Positions 56,718 through 64,000 of a stretch of DNA of 64,000 nt are shown here, piece by piece. Both the position numbers and the translations under genes were made by a program. Below the pieces are notes generated by a model. The model worked only from the letters and a program-made list of their open reading frames with translations. It searched no databases and was not told the DNA's origin. This DNA is from Gymnopus androsaceus JB14 (lineage: Eukaryota > Basidiomycota > Agaricomycetes > Agaricales > Omphalotaceae): positions 343,854 to 407,853 of the forward strand of contig ML769386.1 of assembly GCA_009733575.1 (NCBI GenBank). Direction: 5' to 3'. Each line of letters starts with the position of its first letter. Within the stretch, counting starts at the first letter, position 1.

Positions 56718-58193
56718 TTAATGGCCTGCGGGACGGGAGATGCGACAGCTTGGGTCCCATCTGAGTGCAGGGTGCGGGCCGCCGCAGAAAGTGCAAACAT
56801 GACTGGCGCTTGGGCACTTCTTGGTACAGGAAGAGAAGATGTTCCAGTAGGTGCAGAGCCGCACCTTGCTGGTCGGATGAAGGAGCTCCTTCCCATCTCG
56901 GACTGCCCACTTGGAAGGTCCGTGCGAGGAATCGTTGTGATTGAAGAAGGTATGACCAACGCCTCCACAGATGATGCAACAAGGCTCGCGGGAGGCTTTG
57001 TCCTTGTTGCCGGTCGGAAAGGAATTCGAGGAAGTCGCAGGAGAAGGGTTGTCGTGCGCGGGTTTCGATGCCCTAGGATTCAAGAAGCGGGAGCGTCGAG
57101 TGGAAGAGGAGGGTTGGGCTGAGTTGTTGACCGAGGGAGCTTCAAGACTATCGAGGCGCGATTTAACGCGACCCCACTCAGTTCTGTAATCAAAGAGATT
57201 GAAGGCCGTTTTCTTGTTCTGATGTTTCTGACGGAGCTCGAGCTTGATGTCCTTCCACAAGTCGTACAGCTTGACAGAATCGGGCTGGTTCTCAAAAAAG
57301 CCAAAGTGCTTTTTGTAGAACTGGGGTTCGTTGGCCTCATCACCTTCCGCATACAGCGATGATTGGTAAACAAAGAAATTCGCAGTGGCTTCCAACCACT
57401 CGAAGTGTTCCATGTCCAAATCCTGAGTGGGTCCTGCGTCACGGCTATCCTTGACCTTTTTAATAACGTCGGCAAGGTCCATGATCTGTGGCTTTCCTTC
57501 GATATGCGAGATTTTGGTGCGATGGAAAGAAATGGAATTATTGTTCATGAATTCAACGTTCTTGTTGGTGAACAAAGCGAGAGGAATATGGTAGCCATAT
57601 AGGCCAAGGTCGAGGAAGGCTTGGTTGAAGGAGACGTTTGGAGGTGCAGTTGGGTCAATTTCGTAGAGTTCTTCGTTGGTTCTGAACCGTTTTGAGGGCT
57701 GAGTATTGGGAGCGTCGGGAGACGCGTCATCTCCTTCCCTAGCCCTCGATCTCAACGATTTCCGTTTATCCGCTAACCAACTGAGAGTGTGGGCTGAGAG
57801 CCAGCACTTTACTCTATCAAAATAGGGCAGGTCCCTCATCATCTTTTCGTATTCCTCTTCAGGGATAGATATGTATGAAGAGGCGTCTGAGATGCTGTCA
57901 TCACCACTGACAGCACGCTCGCGGCGTGCGCCGTTGCGAGCCTGTTTCTCGTAGTTCAATTTGAGCTTGGAATCGATGGGAAGTTTCTGGAGTCGAGCAA
58001 CGGTTTGCGGGTCTTTGTGTGTTTTTTTAACGCGACTGGTCGATTCTACCAAAGGATCGTTGGGAAGGGGACCGTTGCGGATAATAGCCATAATTATGAG
58101 GGCGAAAAGACGGAAGGACGCGCGGAATAAACGATAAAGAGCTATGAATTCGACGGCGGTGAGAGTCGAAAGCAACGAGTTAATAGGCGCCAA
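56718..58193 (-). CDS. Gag-like protein of retrotransposon copy 1
   Basis: An open frame of 491 residues; the likelier start is MAIIRNGPLPNDPLVESTSR at 58091 (457 residues). A charged middle part (DLPYFDRVKCWLSAHTLSWL; HFEWLEATANFFVYQSSLY) is followed by cysteine/histidine clusters at the C-terminus: CCIICGGVGHTFFNH, then CTYWNIFSSCTKKCPSASH and CTFCGGPHPALRW. This finger pattern is typical of gag proteins of fungal YR retrotransposons and probably binds element RNA. This gag is intact, while that of copy 2 is frame-broken. Confidence 0.75.
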   Translation of the reverse strand: MAPINSLLSTLTAVEFIALYRLFRASFRLFALIIMAIIRNGPLPNDPLVESTSRVKKTHKDPQTVARLQKLPIDSKLKLNYEKQARNGARRERAVSGDDSISDASSYISIPEEEYEKMMRDLPYFDRVKCWLSAHTLSWLADKRKSLRSRAREGDDASPDAPNTQPSKRFRTNEELYEIDPTAPPNVSFNQAFLDLGLYGYHIPLALFTNKNVEFMNNNSISFHRTKISHIEGKPQIMDLADVIKKVKDSRDAGPTQDLDMEHFEWLEATANFFVYQSSLYAEGDEANEPQFYKKHFGFFENQPDSVKLYDLWKDIKLELRQKHQNKKTAFNLFDYRTEWGRVKSRLDSLEAPSVNNSAQPSSSTRRSRFLNPRASKPAHDNPSPATSSNSFPTGNKDKASREPCCIICGGVGHTFFNHNDSSHGPSKWAVRDGKELLHPTSKVRLCTYWNIFSSCTKKCPSASHVCTFCGGPHPALRWDPSCRISRPAGH

Positions 58194-58271
58194 TCAGGCG
58201 CCTGGCTGGCTCACACCGCCTGGCTGGCTTATCCTCTGATAAGCCGCCTCTGGCAACTTATCTCGGAATAA
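58128..58271 (-). repeat. Repeat A1, 5' end of retrotransposon copy 1
   Basis: 144 bases from TAAACGATAAAGAGC to CTCGGAATAA, matching A2 at 58836-58979 in the same orientation with about one mismatch. It ends at the junction with the duplicated F-box segment and shares AATAA with it. Confidence 0.85.
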
Positions 58272-58716
58272 AGAAGAAGTAGAGAAGCACTATGGGCGCT
58301 TAAGTAGGCGCTTAGTACTCTTTTCCGCAAGTTCAACGCTGTTATTTCTTCCATTTCTTCATGCTATTGCGGAATGTATTTCGGCACGTTTGTATGCCAC
58401 ATGCGGCGATCATTTCCAACTGGACTTGCAGGCGCTCAACGACGAGATCTTACATCGAGTGCGCACAGGATACTCTCCTGACGGATTAGAATGCGCAGTT
58501 CAGACAGCGTTGAACAGACTTGCCATCAAAACGAGAAGCGTCTATGTAGTTATTATAAGCGCCCACGTCCTGACACGTCAAACTCAAACCCGCACCCTCT
58601 CAGCCTTTATCATGGTTTTCCCGAAATTGCTTCCTAGGGTCCGGAGCCTGAGGCCTCTCATGTATCGTAGGTTTGTTTCTTCCGAACTGTAACATAGGCT
58701 TGACGTCTGTAACCAG
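58267..58716 (+). repeat. Segment S', second copy of the F-box 5' fragment (copy J)
   Basis: Second copy of 54106-54566, lying between the 5' end of retrotransposon copy 1 and the 3' end of copy 2. It stops at ..CTGTAACCAG, exactly where the B2 repeat of copy 2 begins. At the matching place the first copy continues into F-box I (..CTGTACAG, then AAAACAGCC). Non-functional. Confidence 0.85.
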
Positions 58717-58751
58717 CTTGCGAAGGGGTTTGGCTGGGCTTTAGCCCCGCG
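58717..58751 (-). repeat. Repeat B2, 3' terminus of retrotransposon copy 2
   Basis: 35 bases (CTTGCGAAGGGGTTTGGCTG on the plus strand, ending AGCCCCGCG), identical to B1 at 59026-59060 and in the same orientation. Confidence 0.85.
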
Positions 58752-58835
58752 CGGGTGGGCAAATAAATTTAACACACGCGGAGACTAAAACTGTAGCATA
58801 CAGCTGTGTGAAATAAATAGGAGTGGGTGGGTGGG

Positions 58836-58979
58836 TAAACGATAAAGAGCTATGAATTCGACGGCGGTGAGAGTCGAAAGCAACGAGTTAATAGGCGCCA
58901 ATCAGGCGCCTGGCTGACTCACACCGCCTGGCTGGCTTATCCTCTGATAAGCCGCCTCTGGCAACTTATCTCGGAATAA
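58836..58979 (-). repeat. Repeat A2 of retrotransposon copy 2
   Basis: 144 bases matching A1 (58128-58271). It lies between B1 and B2, giving the order B1-A2-B2 downstream of the recombinase on the minus strand. Confidence 0.85.
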
Positions 58980-59025
58980 GCCAGGCTATGGCTAGTTCGA
59001 GATAAGTGAATATAAATTAATTCTA

Positions 59026-59060
59026 CTTGCGAAGGGGTTTGGCTGGGCTTTAGCCCCGCG
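59026..59060 (-). repeat. Repeat B1 of retrotransposon copy 2
   Basis: 35 bases identical to B2, about 160 bases downstream of the recombinase stop codon on the minus strand. Confidence 0.85.
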
Positions 59061-59220
59061 CTCCCGCCCGTGGTCGCCGGGTGAGCCGGACGACCCGAAC
59101 AGAGCCAGAGCTCAATCGAAGGGAGAACGGCGGGCGCGGGCGAGAAGAAACCCAAACAGAGCTTGGCTCTGGCTAAACTTCAAGAAATGTATACGCTGCA
59201 ATTAAGTGTAGTAATAATAG

Positions 59221-60347
59221 TTAATCTTCGATAATATCAATGCCGCTAATACAAGCGTCGATAAGGGAATTGGGAATATTGTTGGCTTTCTGGTAATCGT
59301 CTAGAGTACGTTTGAGTCTCGATATCTGGCCGGAATCGTAAGCTTTAAGTATATGGGTAGGTAGAATATCTTCAAAACGACGCCAGTAGAGTAAGAACGC
59401 GAGAGAAGTCCAACCACCAACGGCAGCTACTACTTCTGGAGTGACGCCTGCTAGTAGGAGTTCGACTGCACCTCCGATGCGAAAGCTATGGCCGTGGACG
59501 TGTTCGAGACCTGCGGACTTCCAGATCCGGTCGCAGAATGCAAGAAATGTGGATTTGACCATGTGATGGGGTATACCTTGGTCGTCGAGGTAAGCGAATA
59601 AGGAGAAGGTGGGAGGTACAGATGCGTTGGCGGCCATGTGGCGTTCGATAGCAACGGAAGGGCATAGAATTTGGAGAGATTGATGCTGTGCAGTGCCAAC
59701 GACGGAGGCTCCGAGTTCCTTTGTAGTTTTGGACCAAGGGATTCGGAAAGTGACAGCCTTGCGAGAGCAGTCGGGATTCGTAGTGAAAGAGATGTTGGTG
59801 GTGCGGGATGCATGGTATTTGGGGTTGAATCCATTCTTGGACGGGATCGTCAGTTCGCCTGAATTTTGTAATTATTAATAGGAATGAAATGGAAATGAAT
59901 TGAAGTACCTAGGCGGCGACAGCCCCAGAATGCAATGGAAGCGACTGCCCAGATGGCGCAGTGGAATGGAATGGAGAAATCAAGTGCGATGTAGAGTGCT
60001 AACATGTGTGCTAGTGTGATTGGATTGCGTTGGAGGCGTTTACAGTTAGCGCCAGCGGTTCTTGCGGCAGTACGCGCGAAACGGATTAAACGTGAACTAG
60101 CAGGCCAGGGTGCACCTGACAATTCGTGCCAAGCTCGTAGACCCGAAAGCCAGTTCTTAACACAAGAACCGGAGACTTTTCCCATATGGAAACCGATGAA
60201 AGCAATGATGAGAGTTTCATTAGCGGGCATACAAAGATTTTCAGGAATCGACATTTGGTCACAAAATTGGTTCCAACGTAGAGGACCGGCACCATAGGAC
60301 TGCTTAGTTGAATCTGCAAGGCCAGCGAAAATAGCTTTGTCACCCAA
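59221..60347 (-). CDS. Tyrosine recombinase of the Ngaro-like element
   Basis: Integrates the circular DNA form of the element by strand exchange. Two exons, upstream to 59909 and 59858-59221, are separated by a 50-base intron (GTACTT..TTCAG). The first catalytic Arg motif lies right at the junction (WGCRRLG then ELTIPSK). Then come HGHSFRIGGA (HxxR), VGGWTSLAF and the nucleophile Tyr in YWRR. The N-terminal part AGLADSTKQSYGAGPLRWNQ is the core-binding domain. The open frame extends upstream of 60347 to a TGA (in ILD*ETPYKLLHF, where Arg CGA would be expected). Further upstream a Pro/Ser-rich leader is in another frame. Confidence 0.8.
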
Positions 60348-60822
60348 TTCGATGACCTCGGGAGAAAAATGGAGGAGTTTGTAAGGCGTTTCTCAATCGA
60401 GAATGGGGTCTGCCATGCGTGCAAACGGTCTTTTGCTCAAACGTTGGGTTGGAGGGAATTTGGTTGGATGGAGGCGTTGGCGGTTGGTTTACGAGGTGCT
60501 GGCAGGGTAGGGAGTTGTTCGGGTGGACGGGAGAATGGGGTAGTGGATACAGTTGGGTTAGGTGAAACTAGGTTGTTGGTTCGGTAGCGCTCTCGGAGAG
60601 AGGGAAAGCGGTTGTGAAGGAGAGGGGATGGATTGGAGAGCTTGATAGCATTGGTGGGGTAGTTTCGGTGAGTAACGAAGCGGTTGCGAAGGGAGAAACG
60701 GGAATTTCGAGTGGCCAACGGGCGTGGAACGTTGGCACTCGCAACTGAACCATCAGCCGCAGGAATGGGTAGGTTACTAGGTAAGAAGTAAGCAATATAA
60801 ATAGACGAAGATAGAGAAGGTG

Positions 60823-62850
60823 TCAAACCTCGACATAATAGAATAAAGTACTGTTAAGCTCATCGGGGAGCTGAAATTGTAGTGGGAGACGGTCCTCCTG
60901 AGGACCCAAAATTCCACGCGAAATTGGGTCGGCAGGATTCTTGGCTGACTCGATGTATTCGAGTTCAGGTTGGATGTAGAGGGGGCCAATAGTGGCGCAG
61001 ATTTGATGAATAGACATGTTAATCCAGTAGTTTGGACTACGGGATTTCTGCATGGCACCAATAGTGCCTTGGTTGTCCGAATGAATGAGTAGACGAATGT
61101 TTTCAAAGCCCATTGCTTCAAGGAAATAGATGAGAATTTTGATTGCGACTGTTTCGAGCCAGCAGATATCGCGGCCTTCGATTTTCCAGTCGTCAGCTAA
61201 GTGGAAAGCAGCCCATCTGCCACCGATGATAATGCCAATACCCCAGTCAGTGGAAGCGTCCACAAAGATCTCCAAATCCTGAAGAGGACCCAACTCGTGC
61301 AGTTGGCGGTAGAATAATGGATCTTGGAGTTGCTGGATCCACCATTCAACTTCAGGAATGATCTTATCGGGGTATTTGCCCTTTTCGACCTCGTGGTTGC
61401 GGTATGAAGACATGAAGTTGGAAATGGGAGGAAGATGAGTCTTGCCATGGGCATAAACGAATGCAATGTGACAGAGGGTGCCGTGAATGGATTCGACCTT
61501 GACTCTGGGGGTTAAGTGACGGCGATAAGTGTTTAGGAAATCTTCCAAACGGTAGAGGTATTTCAGTCTCTTCTCCTCGGGAAGACTGACGCGTTTGTGT
61601 TCGAGGTCCCAGAGAAAACCGATAAAGGTAAAAATGAAGACGAAATATCGATCGCCCTTGTCAGGGTGCCAAGGGAATCCAAGCTCGGAGATGAGGTCGA
61701 ATAAGTCGTCGCGGTTGAAATAGTTGTAGGAACCCAAAGCATTGAGAGTGATGAAAGCAGCGAGATCATCTTCTATCTTGGCAATAGGCGTTACACCAAA
61801 CGACTGCCATATGTCGCGACCTGCACCAGACACCATACCGGAATTGGAACTGGCGGAAGCAGCACCAAAAGCGTAACAATGCTCTGCCCAGAATTCTCCA
61901 TCGGGGTCACGTACAACCATGTACGGTTTGTCTTGGGGGCGCAAAGGGATGGTGCGATGGAATTTCGAAATGTCCATAGTGCAAACTTTGGTACCTGGGG
62001 GTGCAGAAACAACCTGCGCGAGTAAAGTAAGAAAAGCGAGTTTAGCGAATGGAATGGCGAATGAGAATTGCGAGATATCTCGGCGAATAACAGCAAATAC
62101 AGGGTAGATAACCCAGCAAATTATGGGTAAGAACCCAGCGAATAATGGGGTAGGAAATCCCAGGTCGAATAGATTGGGATTAGGAGAGGAAGACTTACCA
62201 AATTTGCTGTATAAACGGCTGAGTCGAATGAAGTAGGAAAGTCCTCTTTGAGGATATATATGAGTTGATGCAGGGAACCAAATTACCCAAGGAATCGCAG
62301 CCGTCTTTCGGAGAGGTTGCAGCAGACGCGACGCTTAGGGGGTTTGTCGGGACCTTGGACTTGCTCGACTATGATAAAAGGAGAGCAAAAGAAGAAACCA
62401 CGCATGATGGTTTCCATCTCAGCTTTGGAGAAAGGACCCGACATGCGATTGGCAGCAGCTTCTTCAAGTATATAGTCCCAGACAACGTTTGGATGCTTGT
62501 CGACTGAGGAATGATTCGGGATAATTATGCTTTCATGTAAGGTAGGCATGTTGCCAAGCGGGAAACCCGTAGTTAGATATTCGACAAGGAAAGGGTAGCG
62601 GTCCCAGAGGTTGCACCTGGTCAATTCGATGGCAAAAGCAGGAGCATTGTAAGGCGTGATAATGCGGTCATAGAGTTCCAAGAAATCAGGCGGAGTATTA
62701 GGGATCGGAGAGCGATACATCTTCGTCAATGAAAAATCGTGCCAAGGAAGAGCGGGAGTGAGGGAATTAGATGCAAATGGATTAATGGCCTGCGGGACGG
62801 GAGATGCGACAGCTTGGGTCCCATCTGAGTGCAGGGTGCGGGCCGCCGCA
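60823..62850 (-). CDS. Reverse transcriptase/RNase H of the Ngaro-like element
   Basis: Copies element RNA into DNA. The N-terminal RT part (CNLWDRYPFLVEYLTTGFPL; WDYILEEAAANRMSGPFSK) starts in a frame overlapping the gag end. An apparent 185-base intron at 62014-62198 follows. The exon from about 62013 to 60823 has VVSAPPGTKVCT, MDISKFHRTIPLRPQ (first catalytic Asp), CYAFGAASASSNSGMV, and KIEDDLAAFI, where EDD replaces the usual YxDD. RNase H: FVDASTDWGIGIII, WLETVAIKIL, HSDNQGTIGAM (Asp, Glu, Asp), ending FYYVEV. Near 62305 an extra G relative to copy 1 breaks the upstream exon. Confidence 0.78.
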
Positions 62851-64000
62851 GAAAGTGCAAACATGACTGGCGCTTGGGCACTTCTTGGTACAGGAAGAGA
62901 AGATGTTCCAGTAGGTGCAGAGCCGCACCTTGCTGGTCGGATGAAGGAGCTCCTTCCCATCTCGGACTGCCCACTTGGAAGGTCCGTGCGAGGAATCGTT
63001 GTGATTGAAGAAGGTATGACCAACGCCTCCGCAGATGATGCAACAAGGCTCGCGGGAGGCTTTGTCCTTGTTGCCGGTCGGAAAGGAATTCGAGGAAGTC
63101 GCAGGAGAAGGGTTGTCGTGCGCGGGTTTCGATGCCCTAGGATTCGAGAAGCGGGAGCGTCGAGTGGAAGAGGAGGGTTGGGCTGAGTTGTTGACCGAGG
63201 GAGCTTCAAGACTATCGAGGCGCGATTTAACGCGACCCCACTCAGTTCTGTAATCAAAGAGATCGAAGGCCGTTTTCTTGTTCTGATGTTTCTGACGGAG
63301 CTCGAGCTCGATGTCCTTCCACAAGTCGTACAGCTTGACAGAATCGGGCTGGTTCTCAAAAAAGCCAAAGTGCTTTTTGTAGAACTGGGGTTCGTTGGCC
63401 TCATCACCTTCCGCATACAGCGATGATTGGTAAACAAAGAAATTCGCAGTGGCTTCCAACCACTCGAAGTGTTCCATGTCCAAATCCTGAGTGGGTCCTG
63501 CGTCACGGCTATCCTTGACCTTTTTAATAACGTCGGCAAGGTCCATGATCTGTGGCTTTCCTTCGATATGCGAGATTTTGGTGCGATGGAAAGAAATGGA
63601 ATTATTGTTCATGAATTCAACGTTCTTGTTGGTGAACAAAGCGAGAGGAATATGGTAGCCATATAGGCCAAGGTCGAGGAAGGCTTGGTCGAAAGGAGAC
63701 GTTTGGAGGTGCCAGTTGGGTCAATTTCGTAGAGTTCTTCGTTGGTTCTGAACCGTTTCGAGGGCCTGAGTATTGGGAGCGTCCGGGAGACGCGTCATCT
63801 CCTTCCCTAGCCCTCGATCTCAACGATTTCCGTTTATCCGCTAACCAACTGAGAGTGTGGGCTGAGAGCCAGCACTTTACTCTATCAAAATAGGGCAGGT
63901 CCCTCATCATCTTTTCGTATTCCTCTTCAGGGATAGATATGTATGAAGAGCGTCTGAGACGCTGTCATCCCACTGACAGCACGCTCGCGGTCTCTCTTCT
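62782..64000 (-). pseudogene. Gag-like frame of retrotransposon copy 2, frame-broken
   Basis: From about 63639 to 62782 the frame matches copy 1 gag, including the Cys/His clusters. Upstream of 63640 the reading moves to another frame through small indels (GGTCGAAAGGAGACG here against GGTTGAAGGAGACG in copy 1; extra bases near 63710, 63762 and 63783). The 5' end lies outside the window. Confidence 0.75.

Larger units (their letters stand above)
55155..58271 (-). mobile_element. Ngaro-like YR retrotransposon, copy 1, 3'-truncated
   Basis: A minus-strand copy of the element that is seen more fully at 58717-64000. It keeps the 5' repeat (A1), the whole gag frame and RT up to the RNase H region, and then ends at 55155 inside F-box copy I. 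It lacks the recombinase and the 3' repeats. The part 55155-56000 differs from the other copy by many one-base indels, whereas the gag part is nearly identical. Confidence 0.85.
58717..64000 (-). mobile_element. Ngaro-like YR retrotransposon, copy 2, 5' end beyond window
   Basis: On the minus strand the order is gag, RT/RNase H, tyrosine recombinase, B1-A2-B2. With A1 seen in copy 1, this is the split-direct-repeat plan of Ngaro elements (YR retrotransposons that integrate through a circular intermediate). Aligning with copy 1 places the missing A1 about 340 bases beyond the window, so the element would be about 5.6 kb. RT and recombinase frames each contain an apparent spliceosomal intron. 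Gag and the recombinase N-terminal part are frame-broken, so this copy is probably not autonomous as read. Confidence 0.85.

Noticed and set aside
58717..64000. LTR retrotransposon (Gypsy/Copia) identity
   Set aside because: There is no protease or DDE integrase. A tyrosine recombinase with HxxR..Y and split direct repeats is present instead. DIRS1 identity was also set aside because the repeats are direct and not inverted.
1..64000. CRISPR arrays, bacterial operons, tRNA or rRNA genes
   Set aside because: Gene structure is plainly that of a fungus. No regularly spaced short repeats outside coding repeats, and no convincing tRNA A/B-box pair or rRNA stretch was noticed by eye. A tRNA scan would be needed to exclude tRNAs.

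Overview
The window looks like a nuclear scaffold piece from an Agaricomycete (mushroom-forming basidiomycete). Genes are dense, on both strands, and split by many introns of about 50-60 bases with GT(A/G)AGT donors and CAG/TAG acceptors. The protein content is typical of basidiomycetes: a KRE6/SKN1-type glucan synthesis protein, haspin, a kelch/MYND protein, an expanded F-box family and a tyrosine-recombinase retrotransposon.

Layout. 0-5 kb: two tandem F-box paralogues (A, B), both broken. 5-17 kb: a housekeeping block with eIF3f and TOM7 sharing one 79-base promoter, a low-complexity repeat protein, a six-exon hypothetical gene and a membrane-anchored short-chain dehydrogenase. 17-21.5 kb: convergent F-box copies C (decayed) and D (intact), and a DNA-level duplicate fragment of eIF3f. 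22.9-39 kb: CASTOR-like ACT protein, kelch/MYND gene (broken as read), haspin kinase (frame-broken as read), KRE6-like GH16 protein, a USP-family deubiquitinase and a PTC5-like PP2C. 39-50 kb: F-box E (broken), a proline-rich protein, two unrelated F-box genes, F-box fragment F and intact F-box G. 50.5-52 kb: a C2H2 zinc-finger factor. 52-64 kb: inverted F-box pair H/I, then two copies of a Ngaro-like retrotransposon with an F-box fragment (J) between them.

Two themes stand out. First, ten members or fragments of one F-box family (an N-terminal CxxC finger, then the F-box, an LRR-like region and an acidic stretch) are spread over 58 kb. Only D and G have a complete frame. Four members keep an eleven-codon upstream ORF (MAH/YF..KFN..) ending 14-15 bases before the main start, which suggests selected translational control. 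Second, the right-hand retrotransposon has the A1-B1-A2-B2 split-direct-repeat layout of Ngaro elements (A1 is read from the left copy), and has apparent spliceosomal introns in both its RT and recombinase frames.

Many frame breaks here are single-base length changes in mononucleotide runs. All four in haspin can be explained this way, and near-identical retrotransposon copies differ in the same way. Some 'pseudogene' calls (haspin, F-box E, kelch/MYND, the repeat protein) may therefore be base-call artefacts. eIF3f, TOM7, the 522-residue hypothetical gene, the ACT protein and the C2H2 factor all splice cleanly into full frames.
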